Positions 46,854 to 54,477 of a stretch of DNA of 64,000 nt are shown one piece after another. Each line of letters begins with the position of its first letter. Within the stretch, counting starts at the first letter, position 1. The DNA is taken from NCBI RefSeq assembly GCF_009760925.1, contig NZ_VRLV01000020.1, positions 62,001-126,000 on the forward strand, given 5' to 3'. Source of the DNA: Nonomuraea typhae. Its GTDB lineage: Bacteria; Actinomycetota; Actinomycetes; Streptosporangiales; Streptosporangiaceae. Both the position numbers and the translations under genes were made by a program. The notes under the pieces were generated by a model that was not told where the DNA came from, ran no database searches, and saw only the letters and a list, made by a program, of their open reading frames with translations.

Positions 46854-47366
46854 GTGAAAGCGGGCCCGATTCTCGCGGTCGTCGCCGGAGTGCTCGTCAA
46901 CGCCGTCGTGGTGCTGGCCGTCGGCTATGCGACGGTGATCGGCGGCATGACCTCCCGCCTCCCCTGGAAGTCCGTCACCGAACCCTTCGCGCTGCGGCCT
47001 GTCCTGGACACGCGGCCCGCGCCCTGTGCCGCGGGCTGGATCGTGAGCCAGGACGGCGACGCCTGCTACCAGCTCGGCCAGGCCACGCAGGTCACCGCGG
47101 AAAAGGCGACGGCCGGCTTCGGGCCGTCGGGCGAGTGGATCGTCGAGATCACGCTGAACGAGGCCGACGGGCGCAGGTTCACGGAGCTGACGGAACGGGT
47201 CCACCGGCTGCCGGAGCCGCGTAACCAGCTCGCCATCGTCGTCGGCGGCAAGGTGATCAGCGCGCCGGCCGTCCTGGAGCCGATCCCCGGCCGGACGCTG
47301 CAGATCAGCGGCGGGTTCGGCAAGACGGCCGCCGAGGAACTGGCCCGGCGGCTCGGCGGCGGCTGA
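46854..47366 (+). CDS. Stand-alone SecD P1-domain-like membrane protein
   Basis: 170 residues with a GTG preceded by GGGGGG. One N-terminal membrane helix (LAVVAGVLVNAVVVLAVGYA) is followed by a single domain resembling the head of the SecD periplasmic P1 region: YQLGQATQVTAEKATAGFGP, SGEWIVEITLNEADGRRFTE, NQLAIVVGGKVISAPAVLEP and GRTLQISGGFGKTAAEELAR. None of the SecD transmembrane core is present. It starts 42 bases after the tetR stop in the same direction. The role is unknown. Confidence 0.78.
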   Translation: MKAGPILAVVAGVLVNAVVVLAVGYATVIGGMTSRLPWKSVTEPFALRPVLDTRPAPCAAGWIVSQDGDACYQLGQATQVTAEKATAGFGPSGEWIVEITLNEADGRRFTELTERVHRLPEPRNQLAIVVGGKVISAPAVLEPIPGRTLQISGGFGKTAAEELARRLGGG

Positions 47367-47392
47367 GGCCGCGGGCCGGCGGGAAGGCAGGG

Positions 47393-48775
47393 TCAGTCGA
47401 CCGGCCGAACGCTAACCGTCCATGTGGGGGTCTTCCTGGGTACGGCGAAGGCGGCGAGCAGGGCGAGGGCCGCCGCCGCGGACCCGAGGACGAACGCCAG
47501 GCCGAACCCCTGCTCGCCGGGCAGGCCGGTCCCGGGGTCGAGGTGCGCGGCCAGGATGGAGAGCCCGGCCTGGCTGCCCAGCGTCTCGCCCAGCGTGCGG
47601 GCCAGGGTGCTGACGCCCGCCGACACACCGGTCTCCCCTGGGGCGACCCCGCGCACGATCAGGCTCGTCATGGCGGTGAAGGCGACGCCGTACCCGACGC
47701 CCATGACAGCGCTGGCCGCCATCAGCTGCCAGGGCTCGCGGTGCCACAGGGCCAGCGCGGCGACGGACAGCGCCATGACGAGCGCGCCGCCGATGATCAC
47801 GGCCCGCTGCGGCAGCGCCTGCTCCAGTGCCCCGGCCACCGGACCGGCGACGAGGAAGGCGAGCGCGGCGGGCAGCAGGTAGAGCCCCGCCCGGGCGGTG
47901 GTGCCGCCGAAGCCGTACCCCGTCTCGACCGGCAGCGTCACCAGCTGGGGCACCACGACGAAGACCACCACGCTGGAGAAGCCGACCGCCAGGGCGATCA
48001 GCGACGGGGCCAGGACCACGCGGCGGCGCAGCAGCGCCATGTCGACGAACGGCCGCGGGTGGCGGGCCTCGAACCGGAACCATGCGCCGGCGCCGGCGGC
48101 GGCGAGCGCGAGTAGCGGGGTGACGCGCCAGGAGAGCCAGCCGTCGGCGGCCGCGAAGGTGACCGCCAGCAGCAGCGCGACCACCGAGGCCGCGAACAGG
48201 AGGATTCCGCCGACGTCGAGCGCGCCGCCGAGGCGGGGGCCGGAACCGGGGATGACCACCCGCGCGGCCACCGTGGCGACCAGCATCGCCGCCCCGGCGC
48301 CGAGCAGCCATCGGTGCGAGTAGGCGTCTGCCAGGGCGCCGCCTACGAGGTAGCCGATGAGCCCGCCCGCCGTCGCCACGCCGCCGATCGTGCCGATGGC
48401 GACGCCGACGCGGCGCGCCGGCAGGACCTCGCGCGCCAGCGCGTACGCCAGCGGGTAGATCCCGGCTCCCACGCCCAGCAGAAGCTGCCCGGCGATCATC
48501 AGGGGCAGGCCGGGCGCCAGGCCGGACACGAGGGCGCCGGCGGTCATAAGGGCGAAGGTCAACGTGACGACGCGCCGCTTGCCGTACATGTCGCCCAGGC
48601 GCCCGGCGACCGGGGTGGCGATCGAGGCGGCGAGCAGGAAGCCGGTGAACAGCCACGCGGACGCGGCCGGCGAGGCGCCCAGATCGGACTGGAAGCGCAC
48701 GAGGCCGGGCACGATGGCCGAGCCGAGTGTGGTGTAGACGAAGACTCCGGTCAGCAGGACGAGGAGCGCCAGCAT
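47393..48775 (-). CDS. MFS transporter
   Basis: 460 residues with 12-14 membrane helices. Motif A is GRLGDMYGKRRVVTLTFALM, and the first half has LGVGAGIYPLAYALAREVLP. The family is drug:proton antiporter or multidrug-like MFS. GGGAGG precedes the ATG. It is divergent from the TetR gene at 48839, and the only operator-like element between them is the TATGAACG box, so it is probably in the same regulon and may import the pathway substrate or export an intermediate. Confidence 0.93.
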   Translation of the reverse strand: MLALLVLLTGVFVYTTLGSAIVPGLVRFQSDLGASPAASAWLFTGFLLAASIATPVAGRLGDMYGKRRVVTLTFALMTAGALVSGLAPGLPLMIAGQLLLGVGAGIYPLAYALAREVLPARRVGVAIGTIGGVATAGGLIGYLVGGALADAYSHRWLLGAGAAMLVATVAARVVIPGSGPRLGGALDVGGILLFAASVVALLLAVTFAAADGWLSWRVTPLLALAAAGAGAWFRFEARHPRPFVDMALLRRRVVLAPSLIALAVGFSSVVVFVVVPQLVTLPVETGYGFGGTTARAGLYLLPAALAFLVAGPVAGALEQALPQRAVIIGGALVMALSVAALALWHREPWQLMAASAVMGVGYGVAFTAMTSLIVRGVAPGETGVSAGVSTLARTLGETLGSQAGLSILAAHLDPGTGLPGEQGFGLAFVLGSAAAALALLAAFAVPRKTPTWTVSVRPVD

Positions 48776-48794
48776 GCGAATCCTCCCGATAGTG

Positions 48795-48808
48795 TATGAA
48801 CGTTTATG
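48795..48808. promoter_or_regulatory. Regulon operator site A (MFS / TetR gap)
   Basis: TATGAACGTTTATG, matching 12 of 14 positions of the palindrome TATGAACGTTCATA. It sits about 20 bases upstream of the MFS ATG and 31 bases upstream of the TetR GTG. One of six sites with a TATGAACG-type half in this block. Confidence 0.75.
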
Positions 48809-48838
48809 AAGAAGTCACCCAGGATCCGAGGAGTGTCC

Positions 48839-49465
48839 GTGCCGCCTCGCTCGCGTGCCACCGTCGCGACGCCCGCCAGGAAGCCGCCCGCGGAGCGCAT
48901 CCTGGCCGCCGCGGAGGAGCTGTTCTTCACCCAGGGGTTCAAGGGCACGAGCGTCAGGGACATCACGGCGGCCAGCGGCCTGACGCCCGCCGCGCTCTAC
49001 AACCACTTCCCGTCCAAGGAAGAGGTGTTGTTCACGCTGGTCAGCCGGGCGACGGACGAGGGTGAGCGGATGCTCAACGACGCGGTCGCGGACGCGGCGG
49101 CCGACCCGGAGAGCCAGCTGAGGGCGCTGGCGTACGCCTCGGCGCTGTTCCACGCCCGCCACCGCGCCTCGGCCATGATCGCCACGTTCGAGTACGTCCA
49201 CCTGCCCGAGGCCCAGCGGGCGGTCGTCGTCGAGCGCCGCCGCGGCCTGCGGACCCGGCTGGAGCGCACGCTGGAGCACGGCGTGCGCGCGGGGGTCTTC
49301 GAACTGCCCGCCGTGCGCGGTGACGCAACGAAGCTCACCGCCACGGCGATCGTCAACCTGGTCCTGCGGGCGACCGAGTTCTTCGGCCCCTTCCCCGCGG
49401 TCAAGGACGAGGAACTGGCCGGGCTCCACGCCGAGCTGGCCTGCCGGATGGTGCTGGCGCGCTAG
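48839..49465 (+). CDS. TetR-family regulator, probable repressor of the CoA-ester cluster
   Basis: 208 residues from the GTG at 48839, chosen because GAGGAG lies 5 bases upstream. The ATG at 48806 would overlap operator A. The HTH is PAERILAAAEELFFTQGFKG followed by TSVRDITAASGLTPAALYNH and FPSKEEVLFTLV. The C-terminal part is of the type found in lipid and steroid catabolic repressors (HARHRASAMIATFEYVHLPE). It is divergent from the MFS gene with operator A between. Its stop and the SDR stop on the other strand share the palindrome CTAG at 49462-49465. Confidence 0.92.
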   Translation: MPPRSRATVATPARKPPAERILAAAEELFFTQGFKGTSVRDITAASGLTPAALYNHFPSKEEVLFTLVSRATDEGERMLNDAVADAAADPESQLRALAYASALFHARHRASAMIATFEYVHLPEAQRAVVVERRRGLRTRLERTLEHGVRAGVFELPAVRGDATKLTATAIVNLVLRATEFFGPFPAVKDEELAGLHAELACRMVLAR

Positions 49466-50211
49466 GCGCGCACCCAGCCGCCGTCGACGAAGAGGGCCTG
49501 GCCCGTCACGTAGCGGGCCTCGTCGGAGGCCAGCCAGCAGACCGCGCCGGCGATCTCCTCCGGGCGTCCCATCCTGGCGATGGGCTGGGTCGCCGTCTGT
49601 TTGGCGGCGATCTCCCGCAGGTTGCCGTGATCGGCCATCGCGGTGTCGACGAAGCCGGGGCAGACCGCGTTGGCGCGGATGCCGTTGCGGCCCAGCTCGA
49701 CGGCGAGCGCCCTGGTCAGCGAGAGCAGGCCCCCCTTCGAGGCGTCGTAGGCGATCTGCCCGAAGAAGCCGATCACGGCCACGGAGCAGATGTTGACGAT
49801 CGCGCCCGCGCCCGAGCGCTCGAGGTGTTCGACGGCCGCCTGGCTGAGGACGAACGGGGCGCGCAGGTTGACGGCGAGCACCCGGTCCCAGTCCTCCAGC
49901 GAGTAGTCGCGGATCTTGGCGCGGGCGCCGGTGGCGGCGTTGTTGACCAGGATGTCGAGGCCGCCGAGCCGTTCGGCGGCCTGCGCGACGACGGCCCTGG
50001 CCGCCTCGGCCGCGGAGACGTCGGCCTCCTGGACGATCCCCTTGCCTCCGCCGCGCTCGATGCGCGCCAGCGTCGCCCGCGCGCCCTCGGCGTCGAGGTC
50101 GCACAGGGCCACGTGCGCGCCTTCCGCCGCCATCCGCGTGGCGATGGCGGCGCCGATGCCGCGCGCCGCTCCGGTGATCAATGCGGTACGGCCGGCCAGC
50201 GATCCCGTCAC
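49462..50211 (-). CDS. Short-chain dehydrogenase/reductase (SDR 1)
   Basis: 249 residues, GTG start overlapping the upstream SDR stop (GTGA). Rossmann motif TALITGAARGIGAAIA, NNAATGARAKI (NNAG-like), catalytic Ser in IVNICSVAVIGFFGQIAYDA and YxxxK as YDASK, then AVCPGFVDTAM and the DGGWVRA end. NAD(P)-dependent oxidoreductase, probably of a hydroxyacyl-CoA or alcohol intermediate. Second gene of an SDR pair under operator B. Confidence 0.92.
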   Translation of the reverse strand: MTGSLAGRTALITGAARGIGAAIATRMAAEGAHVALCDLDAEGARATLARIERGGGKGIVQEADVSAAEAARAVVAQAAERLGGLDILVNNAATGARAKIRDYSLEDWDRVLAVNLRAPFVLSQAAVEHLERSGAGAIVNICSVAVIGFFGQIAYDASKGGLLSLTRALAVELGRNGIRANAVCPGFVDTAMADHGNLREIAAKQTATQPIARMGRPEEIAGAVCWLASDEARYVTGQALFVDGGWVRA

Positions 50212-51059
50212 GTCCCGTCTCCTTCCGTGATCGGTGTCTCCTGGTGGCGCAGCCGCCACTGGGGCGCGCCCCGGCGCCGGTAGTCGGTGGTGAACCAGCG
50301 CGGCACGTTGTGGGTGGCGCCGCCGTCCACGAGCTGCGCGGTGCCGGTGACGTAGGAGCTGTCGTCGCCGGCGAGGAAGGCGACGGCGGCGGCCACGTCC
50401 TCGGGGCGGCCGACCCGCCCGAGCGGCGTCTGCGCCGCGACGAGCCGGTCCATGCCCTGCTCGAGCAGGCCCCTGGTCATCGCGGTGGCCGTCACGCCCG
50501 GCATCACGGCGTTGACCCGTACGCCGTGGCCGCCGAGCTCGCCCGCCATGACCTGGACCAGCATGTTGAGCGCGGCCTTGGTGGCGCAGTAGGCGGAGAA
50601 CAGGGCGGCGGGGGCGACCGCCCCGTTGGAGGTGTTGACGATGATCGAGCCGCCGCGCCCGCCGCGCGCCATGTGCCGGGCGGCGGCCTGGCAAACCAGG
50701 AAGGTGCCGGTCAGGTTGACCGCGACGTGCCGGTTCCAGGTGGCCAGCGGCAGGTCCAGGAAGGCGTCGACGCGCCCCCAGCCGGCGTTGGCGAAGCAGA
50801 CGTCGAGCCTGCCGTGAGCCTCCGCCGTCTCGGCGACGACGCGCTCGACCTGCTCGGGATCGGTCTGGTCCATCGCGGCCGCGCACACGCCGAGCCCTTC
50901 TGCGCGCAGTCCGGCCGCGACCTGTTCCGCGGCCTCGCCGTCCCGGTCGGCGACGACGACCGCGGCGCCCTGCCCGGCGAGTTTGCGCGCAGTGGCGGCG
51001 CCGATCCCGCCTGCGCCGCCGGTGATCAGCGCGACCCGGTCGCGCAGTGGGGTGTGCAT
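50208..51059 (-). CDS. Short-chain dehydrogenase/reductase (SDR 2)
   Basis: 283 residues from the ATG at 51059 (GGAG 6 bases upstream, whereas the ATG at 51071 lacks a site). Motifs: VALITGGAGGIGAATARKLA, ANAGWGRVDAF, Ser in IVNTSNGAVAPAALFSAYCA, YxxxK as YCATK, and AVMPGVTATAM. An unusual 25-residue basic C-terminal tail follows DGGATHNVPRW. It shares the operon with SDR 1. The overlapping start/stop implies tight co-expression. Confidence 0.92.
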   Translation of the reverse strand: MHTPLRDRVALITGGAGGIGAATARKLAGQGAAVVVADRDGEAAEQVAAGLRAEGLGVCAAAMDQTDPEQVERVVAETAEAHGRLDVCFANAGWGRVDAFLDLPLATWNRHVAVNLTGTFLVCQAAARHMARGGRGGSIIVNTSNGAVAPAALFSAYCATKAALNMLVQVMAGELGGHGVRVNAVMPGVTATAMTRGLLEQGMDRLVAAQTPLGRVGRPEDVAAAVAFLAGDDSSYVTGTAQLVDGGATHNVPRWFTTDYRRRGAPQWRLRHQETPITEGDGT

Positions 51060-51068
51060 GAGCGTCTC

Positions 51069-51086
51069 CATGAATAATCGTTCATA
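51069..51086. promoter_or_regulatory. Regulon operator site B (SDR operon)
   Basis: Reverse strand TATGAACGATTATTCATG, an 18-base inverted repeat of the form TATGAA-N6-TTCATR. It lies 10 bases upstream of the SDR 2 start and contains the stop codon of the acyl-CoA ligase upstream (TGA at 51082-51084). Confidence 0.75.
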
Positions 51087-52680
51087 CTTGCCGGAGGCGG
51101 GTGCGGCGGACCTTGAGCCCGGCCGCCTCGCGGTCCCAGGTGTCGGGCGTGACGCCCTCCCGGCGCAGGCGCCGCTTCTCGATCTTGCTGGTGGGGGTCT
51201 TGGGCAGTTCGCCCAGCACGCGCACGTACCGGGGCACCATGAAGTGCGGCAGCCGTTCCAGGAGGAACTCCAGGAGGTCGCGCGGGTCGATGCGCCCGCC
51301 GTCGACGGGCGCCACGGCCGCCAGCACGTCGTCCTCCCCGTCCCCGCTCGGCACCGCGACGGCCGCGGCCTCCCGGACCGCGGGATGGCGCAGGATCTCC
51401 GCCTCGACCTCGCTGGAGGAGATGTTCTCCCCGCGCCGCCTGATCGCGTCCTTGATCCGGTCGACGAAGAAGTAGTCGCCGTGCTCGTCCCGGCGGAAGG
51501 CGTCGCCGGTGTGGAACCAGCCGTTGCGCCAGGCCGCCGCCGTCGCCTCGGGGGCGCCGAGGTAGCCGCTGGTCATCGCCCAGGGCAGGTCGGTGCGGAT
51601 GACGAGCTCGCCGACCTCTCCCTGCGGCACCTCCTGGTCGCAGGCGTCGACCACGCGGACCTGGACGCCGGGCCGCGGCCTGCCGCAGCTGCCCGGCGTG
51701 GCCGGGTTGAGCTCGGAGACGAGCGGCACGCTCACCTCGGTCATGTTGAACACCGTGAGGATGTCGCAGCCGAAGCGGCGGGCGAACTCCCCCGCGTTGT
51801 CCGTGAGCGGGACCAGGTAGACCAGCCGCAGCGTGGTGTCGCGCTCGCCCGGCCTGGGCGGTTGCTTGAGCAGGAAAGTCGCCATGACGCCGAGCAGCGT
51901 GCAGCACGTGGCGCCGGTGCGCTCGATGACGTCCCAGAAGGCGCTGGTGTCGAAGGATTCGGCCAGCACCACGGACGCGCCCACGACCAGCGCGCCGGCG
52001 ATGTCCTGCAGCCCGCCGCCGTGGAAGATCGGCAGGCTGGTGAGGCAGCGGTCATCGGCCGACAGGTGCTCCTCGACGGCGGTGACGGTGGCCCACAGGT
52101 GCACGTAGGAGGAGATCACGCCCTTGGAGGGGCCGGTGGTGCCCGAGGTGAAGATCACCGCGTACGGGTCCCACGGCTGGGCCGGGCACTCCGCCGCCTC
52201 GGGCTCGGCGGGATGCAGGACGGCGGCGCCGTGCGTGCCGACCCCCGGCAGCGGCGGGCACGGTCCGCCGGCCACGACGACGTGCTCCACCCCGGCCAGG
52301 TCGAGGCCGGCCAGCCGGCCGGCCAGGTCCGCGTGCACGACGACGACCTTCGGCCGCACGAGCGAGAGCACGTGCGCCAGGATGTCGCCGCGGTAGGCGG
52401 TGTTGACGGGGACGAACACGGCGCCGAGCTGGTTGGCGCCGAACCACACGCGCAGGATCTCCGGGCCGTTGGGCAGCCACACGAGCACGTGGTCGCCCGC
52501 GCGCACGCCCAGGGAGTGCAGGCCGGCGGCGGCGGAGAGCGTCTCGTCCCAGGCGTGGCCGTACGTCCACGCCGTCCCGTCGGCGAAGGCGACGAAGGGC
52601 CGGTCGGGTTCCCGGCGTGCCCGCTCACGCAGAAGCAGCGGGAGCACGCACTGTTCGCGGGCTGGGAGCTTCGCTGTCAT
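51082..52680 (-). CDS. Acyl-CoA/AMP-forming ligase 1
   Basis: 532 residues from the ATG at 52680 with GGGAGAGCG upstream. ANL-superfamily motifs: FTSGTTGPSKGVISSYVHLW (P-loop), MTEVSVPLVSE, GWFHTGDAFRRDEHGDYFFV (A8 region), DRIKDAIRRRGENISSSEVE and the catalytic C-terminal Lys in KTPTSKIEKRRLR. It activates a carboxylic acid as acyl-AMP and then CoA ester. It is a paralogue of ligase 2 at 54443-56059, and both share the ending DTWDREAAGxxVRRxRL. The substrate is unknown. Confidence 0.92.
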   Translation of the reverse strand: MTAKLPAREQCVLPLLLRERARREPDRPFVAFADGTAWTYGHAWDETLSAAAGLHSLGVRAGDHVLVWLPNGPEILRVWFGANQLGAVFVPVNTAYRGDILAHVLSLVRPKVVVVHADLAGRLAGLDLAGVEHVVVAGGPCPPLPGVGTHGAAVLHPAEPEAAECPAQPWDPYAVIFTSGTTGPSKGVISSYVHLWATVTAVEEHLSADDRCLTSLPIFHGGGLQDIAGALVVGASVVLAESFDTSAFWDVIERTGATCCTLLGVMATFLLKQPPRPGERDTTLRLVYLVPLTDNAGEFARRFGCDILTVFNMTEVSVPLVSELNPATPGSCGRPRPGVQVRVVDACDQEVPQGEVGELVIRTDLPWAMTSGYLGAPEATAAAWRNGWFHTGDAFRRDEHGDYFFVDRIKDAIRRRGENISSSEVEAEILRHPAVREAAAVAVPSGDGEDDVLAAVAPVDGGRIDPRDLLEFLLERLPHFMVPRYVRVLGELPKTPTSKIEKRRLRREGVTPDTWDREAAGLKVRRTRLRQV

Positions 52681-52705
52681 CGCTCTCCCTGAACGGTGGC
52701 AAATG

Positions 52706-52721
52706 TATGAACGTTTGTATA
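52706..52721. promoter_or_regulatory. Regulon operator site C (acyl-CoA ligase 1 promoter)
   Basis: TATGAACGTTTGTATA, a partly symmetric copy, 25 bases upstream of the ligase 1 ATG. Together with site D it fills most of the 124-base divergent gap. Confidence 0.7.
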
Positions 52722-52772
52722 GCATGCTGCCATTCGAACGGACAATACCTGGCGAAACAACTCCCATCAGCT

Positions 52773-52790
52773 CATGTACGATCGTTCATA
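52773..52790. promoter_or_regulatory. Regulon operator site D (FAD oxidoreductase promoter)
   Basis: Reverse strand TATGAACGATCGTACATG, 18 bases in the same frame as sites B, E and F. It ends 14 bases before the GTG of the FAD oxidoreductase gene, next to its GAGGAG ribosome site. Confidence 0.72.
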
Positions 52791-52804
52791 TCGAGGAGTT
52801 CCGT

Positions 52805-54136
52805 GTGATCGAGAAGACCGCTGACGCCGTCGTGGTCGGCGGCGGCCTGTCCGGGCTCACCGCCGCCTACCGGCTGACCCTGGGCGGCGCGGACACGGTC
52901 GTCCTGGAGGCGGGCGAGCGGCCCGGCGGACGCGTGTGGAACATCCCCCTCACCGGGAGCCGCCCCACCGAGGCGGGCGCCATGTACGTGTGCGCGAGCC
53001 AGACGGAGATCATCACGCTCGCCGCCGAACTGGGCGTGACGCTTTTCCCCTCCTTCAAGGACGGCATCGGCATCGCCCACCTGGGCGGCCGCCGGTTCGA
53101 GTACACGGACGGCCTGCCCGAGCTGCCCGGCGCAGCGGTGCGTGAGTACGCCGGGGCGCTCAGGACCATGGAGCGCACCGCCGGGGACGACCCGCGCCTC
53201 GACACCTTCAGCCTGGCCGCCTGGCGGGACGAGCAGATCCGCGACCCGCTGGCCAGGCGGCTCTTCGACTGCTCGGTCTCCGGGTGGTTCGCCGCGCCGC
53301 CGAGCGCGATCTCCTTCGCCTACGCGCTGCACGCCACCGCCACCTGCGGCGGCGTGCGGCCGATGCTGCGCGACCAGGACGCCGTCCTGAGGTTCGCCGC
53401 GGGCTCGCAGGCGCTGCCGGACGCGCTGGCCGCGTTCCTGGGCGAGCGGGTCCACCTGGGCGAGCCCGTCCTCGAGGTCGAGCACGACGGCGCGGACAGC
53501 GTCGTGGCCGCTACCCCTGGCCTGCGTGTGCGCGCCCGCCGGGCGATCATGGCGATCGGTCCGGCCGCGACCGTGCCCGTCTCCTTCCGCCCCGGCCTGC
53601 CGCGCGCGCGTGCCGCGCTGGCCGAGGGCTGGGTGAAGGGGCCGCTCATCAAGACCAACGTGGTCTACGGGGAACCGTTCTGGCGCGGCAAGGGGCTGTC
53701 GGGATCGGGCTTCACCGATCTGGGCGCGGTTCCCGGCTTCCTGGACGCCTCGCCGCCGGACGGCTCGCCCGGCGTGCTCGCGATCACCGCGTTCACCTTC
53801 CCCGAGCGCCACTTCCGCGGCAACCCGGCGGCCTTCACGGGCGACCATCGGGTACGGCGGGCCGCCACCCTGGACGCCCTGGCCGCCTGCCTCGGTCCCG
53901 AGGCGGCCCGCCCGGTGGCCTACCTGGAGACGGATTGGCGGCGGCAGCCGTACGTCTTCGGCTGCCAGGGCGGGCTGCGGCCCGGCGCGCTCACCGCTGC
54001 GGGACCCGCGCCGCACGCGCCCGCGGGCGGCCTGCACTGGGCCGGGACGGAGAGCGCCGACCGGTGGACCGGCTGGATGAACGGCGCGGTCCAGGCGGGC
54101 GAGCGCTGCGCCCGCGAGGTCCTCGACCGGCTCTGA
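52805..54136 (+). CDS. FAD-dependent amine-oxidase-like oxidoreductase
   Basis: 443 residues with a GTG (GAGGAG six bases upstream). The N-terminal FAD motif is DAVVVGGGLSGLTAAYRLTL, then VVLEAGERPGGRVW. A C-terminal GGLHWAGTESADRWTGWMNG is the flavin-binding end of the monoamine oxidase group. Substrates of this fold include amines, phytoene-like lipids and ring ketones. No covalent-flavin Cys motif is obvious. It is 11 bases before the cupin gene and so belongs to the same operon under site D. The reaction is unknown. Confidence 0.88.
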   Translation: MIEKTADAVVVGGGLSGLTAAYRLTLGGADTVVLEAGERPGGRVWNIPLTGSRPTEAGAMYVCASQTEIITLAAELGVTLFPSFKDGIGIAHLGGRRFEYTDGLPELPGAAVREYAGALRTMERTAGDDPRLDTFSLAAWRDEQIRDPLARRLFDCSVSGWFAAPPSAISFAYALHATATCGGVRPMLRDQDAVLRFAAGSQALPDALAAFLGERVHLGEPVLEVEHDGADSVVAATPGLRVRARRAIMAIGPAATVPVSFRPGLPRARAALAEGWVKGPLIKTNVVYGEPFWRGKGLSGSGFTDLGAVPGFLDASPPDGSPGVLAITAFTFPERHFRGNPAAFTGDHRVRRAATLDALAACLGPEAARPVAYLETDWRRQPYVFGCQGGLRPGALTAAGPAPHAPAGGLHWAGTESADRWTGWMNGAVQAGERCAREVLDRL

Positions 54137-54147
54137 GGGAGAAGATC

Positions 54148-54477
54148 ATGACCGAGGTCCTGCTGTTCGGCGACGACCCGTCCGGCTACCGCGAGGTGCC
54201 CTCCGCCGCGGACCTCGCGGTGTCCTTCCCCCTGGACACCGCGGGCTTCCTGCGCTTCTCCGGCGACGGGCACCTGCTCGGGTGGACGCTCACCTACGAC
54301 GAGACGCTCTACGTCATCGAGGGCGAGCTGACCGTGACCACGGACGGGCGGGCCGTGCGGGTAGCCGCCGGGTCCGCCTGTTTCATCGCCGCGGGCGCCA
54401 CCGTCGACTACCGGGCGAGCGCCGGCACCCGCGCCTTCTTCGTCATCCGTCCGCGGCCGTCAGGCGCTCCCGCCTGA
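54148..54477 (+). CDS. Small cupin-domain protein
   Basis: 109 residues, ATG preceded by GGGAGAAG. Cupin motifs: GWTLTYDETLYVIEGELTVT, then AVRVAAGSACFIAAGATVDY. Metal ligands are incomplete: motif 1 shows E-x5-E but no clear His pair, which is typical of EutQ-like cupins. It could be a pathway isomerase or a binding protein for the FAD enzyme's product. Its last 35 bases overlap the convergent ligase 2 gene. Confidence 0.85.
   Translation: MTEVLLFGDDPSGYREVPSAADLAVSFPLDTAGFLRFSGDGHLLGWTLTYDETLYVIEGELTVTTDGRAVRVAAGSACFIAAGATVDYRASAGTRAFFVIRPRPSGAPA

Noticed and set aside
48806..49465. ATG at 48806 as the start of the cluster TetR
   Set aside because: It overlaps operator A and has no ribosome site. 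The GTG at 48839 follows GAGGAG at good distance.
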